Positions 1 through 9,200 of a DNA stretch of 44,020 bases are shown in pieces. A model generated the notes under the pieces. That model saw nothing but the letters and a program-made list of their open reading frames with translations, had not been told where the DNA came from and made no database searches. Position 1 is the first letter of the stretch; every line of letters starts with the position of its first letter. The stretch is from positions 1 to 44,020 of the forward strand of contig NZ_DCAO01000097.1 in assembly GCF_002311515.1 (NCBI RefSeq), written 5' to 3'. Origin of the DNA: Thalassospira sp. UBA1131. Lineage in GTDB: Bacteria > Pseudomonadota > Alphaproteobacteria > Rhodospirillales > Thalassospiraceae. The position numbers and the translations under genes were made by a program.

Positions 1-1
1 G

Positions 2-289
2 ATCAGCACCCAGAACGCCTTTGCCGCACTGGCAGCCCTTAATTCCGGTGTTACCGGCTTTATGTGCACCATCCATGCCGAAAGTCCCTGGCAGGCCATT
101 CATCGCAAGTTCGATCAGAACATTGCTTGGGCTGGGGAGACCATGCCCCGCGTGCCAGAGTTTCTGGCCGAACTGGTTGATGTGGTCGTTCAGATCAAAC
201 GTAACCCCGATGGCTGGCGGCGGATCACCGATATCTGGGAGCCGCGCAATGATCGCTATGTGCTTAAAGACGGCAAGGAGGTGGTGTGA
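2..289 (+). CDS. virB11: VirB11-type conjugal transfer ATPase, C-terminal part (cut by window edge)
   Basis: Only the last 95 residues are present; the reading frame is open through the left edge. The stretch reading ALNSGVTGFMCTIHAESPWQAI matches the C-terminal ATPase half of VirB11/TrbB proteins, where a conserved 'G...TIHA' histidine box precedes a helix-rich end. The family forms a cytoplasmic hexamer that powers pilus assembly and substrate transfer in type IV secretion. Walker A lies outside the window. Its TGA overlaps the ATG of the coupling-protein gene by one base (TGATG), so the two are probably translationally coupled in one operon. This is expected for a transfer region whose upstream mating-pair genes lie to the left of the window. 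Assignment is by motif only. Confidence 0.8.
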   Translation: MSTQNAFAALAALNSGVTGFMCTIHAESPWQAIHRKFDQNIAWAGETMPRVPEFLAELVDVVVQIKRNPDGWRRITDIWEPRNDRYVLKDGKEVV

Positions 290-2097
290 TGACTGCTCTT
301 TACCGCCTCTCTCTACCCATCATCCTGCTTGGGATGATCACTGCCATTCTCTGGCAATGGCATCTGGCTGTTGGCTTTGATGCGCTCGATCTGCGCTGGT
401 GGCAATGGTCGCTCGATGCCGCCACGCATCCGGCTGGTCTTCCCGATGAAATGCTCTATCCAGCGCTTTGGATCGGCATCACTGGGTTACTTTCGATGTT
501 CGGCGTGCTGGCGCTGGCCGCTCGTGCCAATAACAGCACCCTAAAAGGAAATCGCAAGGGAGATGAGCTGCATGGCTCGGCCCGCTGGGCAAAGCTGAAG
601 GATCTCAAGAAAGCCCGGCTGTTTCGCAAAGACGGTGTTGTCATCGGTGGCTGGCCATCCTGGTTTGGCCGGATCCGTGAACTACGCCATGACGGGCCGG
701 AGCATGTTCTGGTCTGGGCACCAACCCGTACTGGCAAGGGTGTCAGCCTGATCCTCTCGACCTTGCTCAGCTGGCGCGAAAGCATTCTCTGTCTTGATAT
801 CAAAGGTGAGAACTTTGCCAAGACCGGTGGCTGGCTTGCCAGCATTGGTCACAGGGTATTGCGGTTTGAACCTGCCGCACCTTCGGGCTCAGCACGGTTT
901 AATCCGCTGGCCGAAGTTCGGATCGATAGCGAACAAGATATTGCCGACTGTCAGAACATTGCCGCAATGATCATTGATCCGGACGGCAAGGGCATGTCGG
1001 GGAATTACTGGCGCGAGGAAGGCTGGGGCTGGCTCTCGGTCGTACTGCTTCACGTCATCTATCGGGTAAGGCGCGATGAAAACCGGATAGCCTGCTTTGA
1101 TGACGTGAACATCTTCCTTTCCGGCATCACCGGACAACCAAGCGAAGACGGCCAGTCTGAACAAGCCGATGACAATTTCGAGCATATCCTTGCAGAAATG
1201 GCCGCCTTTGATCATGGCAAAGCTCATGTGAACAAGGAAGTTCGGCGCGGAGCCAACAGCATGATGATCAAGGCCCCGCAGGAACGTTCTGGCGTACATT
1301 CAACCGCCAAAACGCAGCTCACCGTCTTTGCCGATCCGATCATTGCGCGGAATACCGCAACCAGTGACTTCCGCCTTCATGATTTGATGAATGGTGATGC
1401 GCCAATGGCACTGTTCCTAGTTGTCTCACCTGCAGACAAGGATCGCTTGCGGCCCCTGCTGCGCATCATCCTCAACCTGTTCATGCGTCGTCTGACCGAG
1501 CGCATGGAGTTTGGGTCTGGCCAAACCCTCGCCGGATACAAACACCGCCTGCTTCTGATGCTCGATGAGTTCACCTCCATCGGCAAGCTTGAGATTTTCG
1601 AGGAATCACTGGCCTTCATGGCGGGTTATGGCCTCAAGGCCATGATCATCGTTCAGAACACCGAACAACTGTTCAAGCATTACGGACGTGATGAATCGAT
1701 CATGGCCAACTGCAAAATCCGCATCGCCTTCACGCCAAACAAGCTCGAAACCGCCAAGCTGCTTTCGGACATGACCGGCAAGGCAACCATCGTTCAGAAA
1801 CGCAGATCGCGCTCTGGCCGGATGGGCGACCTCGGATCTGTCTCGGACAATCTTGCCGAAACCTCCCGCCCGCTTCTCACCCCTGATGAATGCATGCGCC
1901 TCCAGATCATTGATACCGAGGGCCGCAAACCCGTCCCCGGCGATGCCCTGATCTTTGTCGCCGGTCTGCCGCCCCTCCTTGGCCGCCAAAAGCTCTATTT
2001 CCTGGATCGCGAGCTTTCTCGCCGTTCGCAAATGACACCGCCCCAAATGGCCCTCTCTTCCATGCCTCCCGCCTCTCTCAAAGGAACCAAACCATGA
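289..2097 (+). CDS. virD4: VirD4/TraG-family type IV coupling protein
   Basis: The 602-residue product is an inner-membrane ATPase that hands the relaxase-DNA complex to the type IV secretion channel. Two hydrophobic segments at the N-terminus (about residues 8-30 and 57-79) are the usual membrane anchor. They are followed by Walker A APTRTGKG near residues 144-151 and Walker B LLLMLDEF near residue 425. The 'SNTAT/FADP'-like and 'QNTEQL' regions also fit the T4CP family, and the length is normal. A GTG lies directly before the ATG, but I chose the ATG at 289 because AAGGAGG sits about 7 bases upstream of it. The stop overlaps the next gene (ATGA), continuing the coupled transfer operon. Confidence 0.92.
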   Translation: MTALYRLSLPIILLGMITAILWQWHLAVGFDALDLRWWQWSLDAATHPAGLPDEMLYPALWIGITGLLSMFGVLALAARANNSTLKGNRKGDELHGSARWAKLKDLKKARLFRKDGVVIGGWPSWFGRIRELRHDGPEHVLVWAPTRTGKGVSLILSTLLSWRESILCLDIKGENFAKTGGWLASIGHRVLRFEPAAPSGSARFNPLAEVRIDSEQDIADCQNIAAMIIDPDGKGMSGNYWREEGWGWLSVVLLHVIYRVRRDENRIACFDDVNIFLSGITGQPSEDGQSEQADDNFEHILAEMAAFDHGKAHVNKEVRRGANSMMIKAPQERSGVHSTAKTQLTVFADPIIARNTATSDFRLHDLMNGDAPMALFLVVSPADKDRLRPLLRIILNLFMRRLTERMEFGSGQTLAGYKHRLLLMLDEFTSIGKLEIFEESLAFMAGYGLKAMIIVQNTEQLFKHYGRDESIMANCKIRIAFTPNKLETAKLLSDMTGKATIVQKRRSRSGRMGDLGSVSDNLAETSRPLLTPDECMRLQIIDTEGRKPVPGDALIFVAGLPPLLGRQKLYFLDRELSRRSQMTPPQMALSSMPPASLKGTKP

Positions 2098-2339
2098 AGT
2101 CACCAAACACACCTAGCACCACTGCCTCCTCTGCAACCCTCCGTGACCAGGACTATCTCGCGCTGGCCTCTTCCATGATCAATGCCGAAAGCCAGATTGG
2201 CCCGGTCCCCGTCGATCCGGATATTGCCGAAGCCATGGGCGCATTCTCCGAAGACGCGCTTTCCGCTGACGACGCACTCGACAGTCATTTTGACGGCATC
2301 GATCCGACTGCTGATGCGGAGGGCTCGCACCATGGCTGA
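2094..2339 (+). CDS. small acidic protein of the transfer operon, function unknown
   Basis: This 81-residue protein starts at an ATG overlapping the coupling-protein stop (ATGA) and ends inside the first codons of the ArdC-like gene. It therefore sits in a chain of three overlapping genes, which supports it being real. It is strongly acidic, with about 15 Asp/Glu against one Lys and one Arg, most of them in the C-terminal half. The N-terminus is rich in Ser, Thr and Pro. There is no membrane segment, signal peptide or cysteine. I do not recognise a family. Small acidic proteins beside ArdC can be DNA mimics or chaperone-like partners, but that is speculation from composition and position. Confidence 0.6.
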   Translation: MKSPNTPSTTASSATLRDQDYLALASSMINAESQIGPVPVDPDIAEAMGAFSEDALSADDALDSHFDGIDPTADAEGSHHG

Positions 2340-4488
2340 GAAGAAAAGCTATCGCGATCAGGTGGTCGAAGAACTGCTTGGCCATATCGAAGCGGGCACC
2401 GCCCCCTGGCAAAAGCCATGGGAACCGGGAAAGGTCCGTATGGCACCGTTCAATCCGGTCTCCGGCAAAGACTATCGCGGCATCAATGCGCTCTGGCTTG
2501 AAATGCGCGGGCGCTCCGACCCGCGCTGGATGACCTATCGCCAAGCGACTGCCCAGGACGCGCAAGTCCGCAAGGGCGAAAAAGGCACCATGATCGAATA
2601 TTGGAAATGGTCTGAGCGCGAGAAGGTGCTTGATGACAATGGCAAACCGGTCCTTGACGACAAGGGTGTCGCCAAAACCCGCGATGTGCGGTTGGACCGG
2701 CCACGAGTGTTTCATGCTGTCGTCTTCAATGCCGAACAGATCGATGGCCTAGCACCCTACATTGCCCCCGAACCAACCTTCAGCCCGGTTAAACGGGCCG
2801 AACAGATCCTCAATCAGGGCAATGTTCCAATCTTCCATGATCAGAATGACCGGGCCTTTTATCGGTCCTCGACAGATGAGATCCACATGCCTCATCAGGC
2901 GGCTTTCAAAGGCCAATACGAATATTACGCCACAGCCTTGCATGAGCTTGGTCATGCCACTGGTCATGGATCACGCATGGCCCGCGAGTTCGGGCCGTTT
3001 GGCTCGGAAGTTTACGCCAAGGAAGAACTGCGCGCCGAGATCGCAAGCTACATGCTGACCACCGAGCTTGGCCTTGGCCATTACCCGGAACGGCATGCGG
3101 CCTATGTCGGCTCCTGGATGAACGCTATCAAGGAAGATCGCAATGCGCTGTTCACCGCTGCGCGGGATGCAGAAAACATCCGCACCTGGATCATGGAACC
3201 GGATCTGCGTCAAAGCCTGATCCCGGTGAAAGCCAAAGAACAAGTCAAGACCATTGCACAAACCGCGGCTGTTGAACGGCAGAAGGAAAATGCCATGAGT
3301 GATGAGATGTCACAGGCTCCGAACCAGGACACCAGTACCGAACGCAAGCGCATCTATCTCAATGTACCGTTCAGTGAGAAGGATGAGGCCAAGGCACTCG
3401 GCGCAAAATGGGATCGGCGGGTCAAGGCATGGTATGCGCGCGATGATATGGAGCTTGCACCCTTCAAGCGCTGGCAGGAAACCATAGCCAGAACCCCTGA
3501 GCCCAAGATCAGCCCGGAACAGGAATTTGCCCAGGCGCTTAAGGAAAACGGCCTGATTCTCGATGGGCCACCGACCATGGATGGCAAATGGCATCGGGTT
3601 GCGGTTGAAGGAGATCGCAAGGGCCAGAAAAGCGGTTCCTATCGTGGGTTTCTTGAGGGTCTTCCGGCAGGCAACATCACCAATTACAAGTCCGGACAGG
3701 ATCCGCTCAAATGGGTGGCGACCGGCACCAAGATCGATCCCAAGGAACTCGAACAGGCCAAAGCCGAAGCAGCTGCTCGTAAGGCGGCCCAGGAACAGGA
3801 ACTCCGTGCGCAATATCGCGCCGTGGCAAAACGGGCTTATGGGATTTTCCAGAACGCAGAAGCAGCACCGGCCAATCACCCCTATCTTGAGAACAAACAG
3901 GTGCCTGCTGGTGATCTGCGCATTGATCAATCCGGCAACCTGCTCATGCCGATGGCCAATGAGAAAGGCTTCATCGAGAACATCCAGACCATTCACCCCG
4001 ATGGCACCAAGATGTATCTCAAGGACGGCAAGAAGCGCGGCCTGATGCATGTGATCGAGGGCGACCCAAAAGGCCCGATGATCGTCACTGAAGGCTATTC
4101 CACCGGTCAAAGCCTGCATATGGCCAGTGGTCTGACGGTGGTGGTCGCACTTGATTCCGGCAATCTGACACCGGTGGCCGAGGCCCTTCACAAGAAGCAT
4201 CTGGATCGCGCCCTGGTGATTGCGGCTGATGATGACCATGCCAAGCAGATCAATGCCGGGGTCAAGGGAGCCGAACGGGCATCTGAGCTTACCGGCGCGA
4301 AGATCCTGCGTCCGGATCTGAGTGATGAGGAAAAGGCTAAGGGCCTGACCGACTTTAACGACATCCATCGGGAACGCGGGATTGAGGCGTTGAAACGCTT
4401 TGTCACCGAACAGCTCGGCATGACCAAACCGAAAGCCAAAGCCAGAACACGGGGGCGCGAGCAACAGGCTGCCAGCTTGGCCATCTGA
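2332..4488 (+). CDS. ArdC-like antirestriction protein with zincin, DUF5710 and Toprim regions
   Basis: The start ATG at 2332 gives MAEKKSYRDQVVEELL, the standard ArdC N-terminus; a longer frame from 2182 only adds sequence overlapping the previous gene. The 718-residue product has several regions in order. First is an ArdC N-terminal ssDNA-binding domain (DUF1738, about 1-130). Next is a zincin-like region with the zinc motif HELGH at 204-208. A DUF5710 segment follows (about 337-372, YLNVPFSEKDEAKALGAKWD). Last is a TraC-type primase/Toprim domain with the acidic motif MIVTEGYSTG near 583-592 and a later 'AADDDH'. Family knowledge: ArdC protects incoming single-stranded DNA from host restriction, and Toprim proteins of this type prime complementary-strand synthesis. 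The fusion would serve plasmid establishment in the recipient. A terminator follows the stop. Confidence 0.88.
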   Translation: MAEKKSYRDQVVEELLGHIEAGTAPWQKPWEPGKVRMAPFNPVSGKDYRGINALWLEMRGRSDPRWMTYRQATAQDAQVRKGEKGTMIEYWKWSEREKVLDDNGKPVLDDKGVAKTRDVRLDRPRVFHAVVFNAEQIDGLAPYIAPEPTFSPVKRAEQILNQGNVPIFHDQNDRAFYRSSTDEIHMPHQAAFKGQYEYYATALHELGHATGHGSRMAREFGPFGSEVYAKEELRAEIASYMLTTELGLGHYPERHAAYVGSWMNAIKEDRNALFTAARDAENIRTWIMEPDLRQSLIPVKAKEQVKTIAQTAAVERQKENAMSDEMSQAPNQDTSTERKRIYLNVPFSEKDEAKALGAKWDRRVKAWYARDDMELAPFKRWQETIARTPEPKISPEQEFAQALKENGLILDGPPTMDGKWHRVAVEGDRKGQKSGSYRGFLEGLPAGNITNYKSGQDPLKWVATGTKIDPKELEQAKAEAAARKAAQEQELRAQYRAVAKRAYGIFQNAEAAPANHPYLENKQVPAGDLRIDQSGNLLMPMANEKGFIENIQTIHPDGTKMYLKDGKKRGLMHVIEGDPKGPMIVTEGYSTGQSLHMASGLTVVVALDSGNLTPVAEALHKKHLDRALVIAADDDHAKQINAGVKGAERASELTGAKILRPDLSDEEKAKGLTDFNDIHRERGIEALKRFVTEQLGMTKPKAKARTRGREQQAASLAI

Positions 4489-4497
4489 TCCCCGAAC

Positions 4498-4533
4498 GCC
4501 GGTGGCGCAATGTACGCCACCGGCACCTTTTTA
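4498..4533 (+). terminator. rho-independent terminator after the ArdC-Toprim gene
   Basis: A perfect 10-bp stem (GCCGGTGGCG with CGCCACCGGC), a 7-base loop and then ACCTTTTTAT form a textbook intrinsic terminator ten bases after the stop codon. It separates the coupling-protein/ArdC unit from the mobC-relaxase pair, which must have its own promoter or depend on read-through. Confidence 0.85.
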
Positions 4534-4552
4534 TCGATACTGGAACCATGCC

Positions 4553-4927
4553 ATGGCCACCGACCGCCACGTCATCAAAACCTATTTGAACGACGAAGAG
4601 AAAGAACGCATCGATCAGCTGGCCCATCAAATGCGCCTGTCCCGCTCGGAACTCCTCAAACGATTGTTGATGAATACCAAGCTGCCGAGTGCCAGCGACT
4701 TTGCAGCATGGCAAGGCATTCGGGATTTGCTTAAGGTCAACGCTGACCAGGCAAGGCTCGGGAACCTGTTCAAACTCGCAGTTGATGAGCCGCTTTCAGC
4801 AGATCTTCTCAAAAAGTTCGATGATCTAATCCGCGAGATTGAAGAAACACAGGCAGAGCTCAAAACCGCGATTGGCGAGATCCGTGATCAGCTTCAGCCA
4901 GGCATTCGCAAGCAGGGCAAGTCATGA
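4553..4927 (+). CDS. mobC: MobC-like ribbon-helix-helix relaxosome accessory protein
   Basis: The 124-residue product begins MATDRHVIKTYLNDEEKERIDQ, a beta strand followed by helices typical of ribbon-helix-helix DNA-binding proteins. 'MRLSRSELLKRLLM' forms the second half of the fold. The C-terminal half is a charged helix that could be a coiled coil. Proteins of this size directly before a MOBP relaxase are usually MobC/TraJ-type factors that bind oriT and help the relaxase nick. I chose the ATG at 4553 because frames starting further upstream run through the terminator stem. The stop overlaps the relaxase start (ATGA). The identity rests on fold pattern and context rather than on a diagnostic motif. 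Confidence 0.75.
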   Translation: MATDRHVIKTYLNDEEKERIDQLAHQMRLSRSELLKRLLMNTKLPSASDFAAWQGIRDLLKVNADQARLGNLFKLAVDEPLSADLLKKFDDLIREIEETQAELKTAIGEIRDQLQPGIRKQGKS

Positions 4928-6054
4928 TCGCGACTAAGATTGGCAAAAAATCAGGGGTGCCAGATAACTACACGCGCCTTGGCGAATACATCGCCGCAGC
5001 CGAAGAAAAAGGAGAGAAACTTCATCAGTTCTGGATACGCAACTGCGATGCAGGCACAAATATCGGGGATCTTGATCTGGCCCTTCTGGAGATCGAAGCG
5101 GTTCGTCGGCTAAAACCTGATATTGCCGATAAAACCTATCATCTTGTCGTCTCATTCCGGTCTGGTGACCAGGATAAACTAACCAAGGATGATCTGATGG
5201 CAATCGAGGCGGAATATGCCAAGGCACTTGGATACGCAGATCATCAGCGGGTAGCAGGAACGCATATCAATACAGATAATTTCCACATGCATATCGCCTT
5301 TAACAAGGTGCATCCGGAAACGCTCAAGGTCATTACACCGCATAGGGACTTTAGGATTCTCGCAAAAGTCTCGCGTGAGATGGAAAAGAAATACGGCCTC
5401 ACCATTGATCCCGGTATGACTGATGGCATGGAGCGTGATCCCAACAAGCTCTCACCGGCAGCACGGAACTATGAAGCCCACACATGGCAGGAATCATTCC
5501 AGCGGCATGTGTTGAAACATCGTGAGGAGATACTGGAAGGTTTGGGCAAGGCCAGGAACTGGCCGGAAGCACACGAGGTTCTGGCCAGATATGACATCAG
5601 GATCAAACTGCGTGGCAACGGGATGGTGTTGATGAGCCCGGATGGTCAAGCGATGAAAGCCAGCCAGTTGAACCGATCTTGTAGCAAGAAGAAACTCGAA
5701 GAACGGTTTGGGGCGTTTGAAGCACAACAAAACAAACAGCCAAGCAAAAGTGGACACAAGGCTAGAACGAGACATCATTACAAGCCCCGCCCACTTGTCC
5801 GGCATCGCAATACCCCTGCCCTCTGGCGGCGCTACCTTGGCCAACGGAAGCTCCTCCCCCGGCAGCCCAGCCTGGCGGCACGGGCCTTGCGGAACTGGAA
5901 GATGTTTTTGCTCATGGAAGCCGATCAGGATCCGCTGGCGATGGTGTTGATCATGGCGCATCGGGAGATGCTACGCACTCTGCCCCCTACCCCGTCCATC
6001 AGTAGCAGGCTCTTGGAAAAACGCGGAATCCATAAATCGTCGCTCCCGACTTAA
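4924..6054 (+). CDS. MOBP-type relaxase (TraI/MobA/VirD2-like nuclease)
   Basis: The 376-residue protein has a relaxase domain in its first 200 residues. An N-terminal tyrosine region (Tyr16 or Tyr22 in DNYTRLGEYI) is a candidate for the nicking residue. The metal motif THINTDNFHMH places the histidine triad at 114, 121 and 123. 'KLHQFWIRNC' also matches MOBP relaxases of the TraI type. Such enzymes cut oriT, stay linked to the 5' end and pilot the strand through the coupling protein. The C-terminal 100 residues are basic and then contain 'SLAARALRNWKMFLLMEADQDPLAM', a helical segment also seen in related relaxases, so the gene looks complete although short. It overlaps mobC by four bases. 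I could not place oriT. Confidence 0.88.
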   Translation: MIATKIGKKSGVPDNYTRLGEYIAAAEEKGEKLHQFWIRNCDAGTNIGDLDLALLEIEAVRRLKPDIADKTYHLVVSFRSGDQDKLTKDDLMAIEAEYAKALGYADHQRVAGTHINTDNFHMHIAFNKVHPETLKVITPHRDFRILAKVSREMEKKYGLTIDPGMTDGMERDPNKLSPAARNYEAHTWQESFQRHVLKHREEILEGLGKARNWPEAHEVLARYDIRIKLRGNGMVLMSPDGQAMKASQLNRSCSKKKLEERFGAFEAQQNKQPSKSGHKARTRHHYKPRPLVRHRNTPALWRRYLGQRKLLPRQPSLAARALRNWKMFLLMEADQDPLAMVLIMAHREMLRTLPPTPSISSRLLEKRGIHKSSLPT

Positions 6055-6074
6055 TCATCCTTTACATATTTGCA

Positions 6075-6103
6075 ATCAACATCCCCGCGCGTGCGGGGAA
6101 CAG
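6075..6103. repeat. solitary type I-E CRISPR-repeat-like sequence
   Basis: The core ATCCCCGCGCGTGCGGGG followed by AACA (from 6081) equals the inner part of the common type I-E repeat (…ATCCCCGC…GCGGGGAACA…), including its CCCCGC/GCGGGG palindrome. The first six bases of a usual 29-bp repeat (CGGTTC) are not conserved here. No second copy occurs 61 bp away on either side, and no cas genes are present. It lies in the 164-bp gap where the relaxase and the druE gene converge. It may be a decayed array end, a recombination scar or simply a strong hairpin. I see no gene in the rest of the gap. Confidence 0.5.
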
Positions 6104-6218
6104 GGACCCTTCTTTGTCCGGTTCCCAATGTTCTTTCGGAAGGCGGTAGGGAGAATTCGGAATTGCTGCATCCAAGAAACTTTATGACGTCGCGGAATTT
6201 CCGATTTTCAAACATAGC

Positions 6219-9200
6219 TCACCATCGCAGCCAAATAGGGGAGGGGAAACGACCACCGTCCTGTATGGCAACGTCGAAAGGCAGATTTTGCAGTGCACGA
6301 GCCTGCTCTTCCGGACGCGCGTCGTGATTGAAGCGCGCAGAACGTCCGGATGCCTCTCTCCATGCGCCAAATCCCTGATCGAGTGAAAGCCTTACCTCAG
6401 ATCCATCTTCAAAGGAGAAGCGGAAGAAACGTGCATGAGCGCAATCGGACTTCGTTCCAAGCATGATCGAGGCTCCAGGGAACAGCTCGGACAGCACCCT
6501 CCTACGAAGCTCATCCGTCTCCCAGTTATGCCAAAGAAGATAGCCGCGACGTTCCGAGGAGCCGAGAGTTTCCGAAACGATCTCTAGGCGCGTATTCTCA
6601 TTGCGCAAAGGAAGCGTGCGCCATGCCTCAAACAGCAGGCGCGCCGTCACGGGGGAGCGCATGTAGCGGTCGTTGTAGGTGACTTTTTCTAACTTCGAAG
6701 ATCCTGCGAATATCTGCGGTCGCAGGCTCTTCGCAATTGCCCACAAACGGCTACCGAATTTAGTCACGGGACCATCGAGCTCTGTCGTCACGTCCTTTTG
6801 AGCAGAATTTCCCTCACCATAGGCTGTAACTTTCGCCAAAGACAGGGGCTCGCTGAGTTCATTCGGCGCAGATGGACCACACACAGCTGGCGCGCGCTCC
6901 ACTCTACCCCAGTGACGATTAACATGACACGCCTGATCATCAGACGAAGCAATCGCGATCTCCTGCCCTTCGAAGCGAGCCTCAGCGAGGATTGCCGCGC
7001 CCCGTGCCTTGGGCAATACGTCGACGACATGCAGGCTCGCTTGCGACCGGGTGACAAGGCGCACCAGATCAAGCTTGTGCGACATCTCCAGACGATTCAC
7101 ATCGGCAGATCGCATCACAATCGCAACCGGAACACCTGCACGCCCCAACTCCTCGGCAACGCGGGCAGCGGGCCACTCGGCCACGTCCCAGCCAGAAGGG
7201 GGATCGCTCAGGAAAAGCGCCAGCCGCTCGACTGCACCACGGGCCGCCTGGCGCCCGATCCATTCGGCAATCGTACGCGTAACCGCAGTACTCTCAGAAC
7301 CAAATAGCTTCAAATCCTCCGGCAAATCGAGGCGTGGCAGTATCTCGGATCTTAGAACCTCAAGTGCGCCGGAACGGTCCATCGCGGTCCCGAATTGAAG
7401 GTCGCGGCGCAACACGCATTCCGGACATCCCGATGCGCATTTGGCAGGACAATCAAGTCGAATCGCGGCATCTCGCAAGAGGTCCGGAAGATCACGCTCC
7501 GCAGCTGAGGCAAAACCGGCCCCTCCAGATGCCTTGTCGTAGAGGAAGACGGAGCTACGGCGTGCTTCATCAGGACGGAGGCTGGGTGCGACGGCCAATC
7601 CCATTGTTTCCGCATCCACGCCCAACCGTGCGCCAAGTGCCTCTCGTAGGGCAGCGCCAATGGCTGCGGCCTGTGCTTTCCCCGTCTCGGTAGCGGGCAA
7701 GACATCAAGCTGCAATTCGAACACGTCGGTGGCCATTTCTGTCCCGAGCTTCACACGCCGCCGTATCTTGCGTGACGCATCATCATTTGCCGGACAAAGC
7801 CCGTCGTGGCGCGGGTTGTCACGCAGCTTCTGCAGCGGCCGATGCCCAACCATTCCGGCTGGCAATCGCGGTTCATCGTCACCGATCTCCGCCTCGGCAC
7901 GCCCACAAGCGATGCAGACAGCATAGCCACAACCATTTTCCCCCGACGCAGTGATCAACACACGCCCTTCCCTCGCCGTGCGATAGCGGCCGACTTCCGG
8001 ATCCGGCAAAGAAACCCAAGCCTCGGGCTCTGCCGAAACTCGCGGTGCGTCGGGGGCCACATAGGCAAGTTGCTCATAGGCACTATGCGGCCGCCGGTTG
8101 CCAAGAAAGCCCGAAGGACGTAGCAACTCCGTCCGCTTTAGCGGAGTTCCACAGCGCCGGCAATCTGTCTCCTTGTACCTCGAGGTTACAAACAGGTTGC
8201 AAGACTGGCAGGTAAACAAAAAGCGCAGATCTTCGACCGAGCCGGGGTCATTGCGATTGCCCCAAGTGGGCAGCACACCGTCCGAACGATACACCAATCC
8301 GTCGATCACCACTTCACATCCAGGCGAATACTCCCGGATAGCCATATCCAACGGACGAGACGGACCAGGCTCGCCGACGCCCTTCCCTGTGTGATCGAAA
8401 GATACCACGTCCACTGGGAATCCATAAGAAGGTGTAAAACCACGGCGGGCAAGTTCGGTCATCATGAACTCCTCCCGCATACGCTTGGCGCGCTTTTTAT
8501 AAAGCCAATGCGCCGGGTCCGTATCAGGATAAGCCGCCTGTGCCTCCATCAACTGCTCATATTCCTCACGCCAACGGTTTCTCATCCGGGAGAAATCGGC
8601 CTCGGTGCGTGACACCAACCCGATATGATCAGCAAGGCATGTTCCCGTCACCAACCTGTCAAGGGCCTGAGCTACATTGTCCTGCGTGCCCCAATCCCCC
8701 TTGAGCGCAGCGAGGAAATCATCGGCCATGCTGTCGGGAAAAAACGGCGCGTCCGTTTCTTCTGTCGCCCCCATGAACGAGGCCATGTTGGTTTTCACGC
8801 TCGTTCCGCCGCCTTCACGCAGGAACACCCCCAACAGCGCCGCATTGACGTGGCGCTGCACAAGAATCGCGGAATCCAACCGCACCTGTGGAGCGGCGAC
8901 CTCAGCACCAAGCAAACGCGCGGGATCGCGAAAAATCATGTTGTCGAGCGGCAGATCCTTGCAGAAGGTAAAGGCCATAGCCCATGGCTCCCCACGTCGC
9001 CCTGCGCGACCGATGCGCTGACGATAATTCGCCGGTGCTGGAGGGACATTCGTATTCACGACTATACCCACGTCAGGAATATCAACGCCCATCTCCATCG
9101 TGGTAGAGCAGTTCAATACGTTGATCCGGCCCTCGCGGAAGGCATGCTCGTAGGTTTTCAGGCTCTCTCGATCAATCTGCGCGGAATGCTCCTGCGCGCG

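Noticed and set aside
2182..2331. Upstream extension of the ArdC-like reading frame
   Set aside because: It overlaps the coupled 81-residue gene in another frame and does not resemble ArdC; the family N-terminus begins at the ATG at 2332.
3310..4464. Long open frame antisense to the ArdC-Toprim gene
   Set aside because: It mirrors the coding strand of a well supported gene, shows no domain and lacks a convincing ribosome site.
6104..6218. A CRISPR array continuing after the repeat-like sequence
   Set aside because: No further repeat at the expected ~61-bp period; a CGGTTC at 6119 is out of register and has no palindrome after it.
4489..6218. Search for an oriT nic site near mobC and the relaxase
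   Set aside because: I looked for an IncP-type nic core in the gaps (4489-4552 and 6055-6218) and found no convincing match, so none is annotated.
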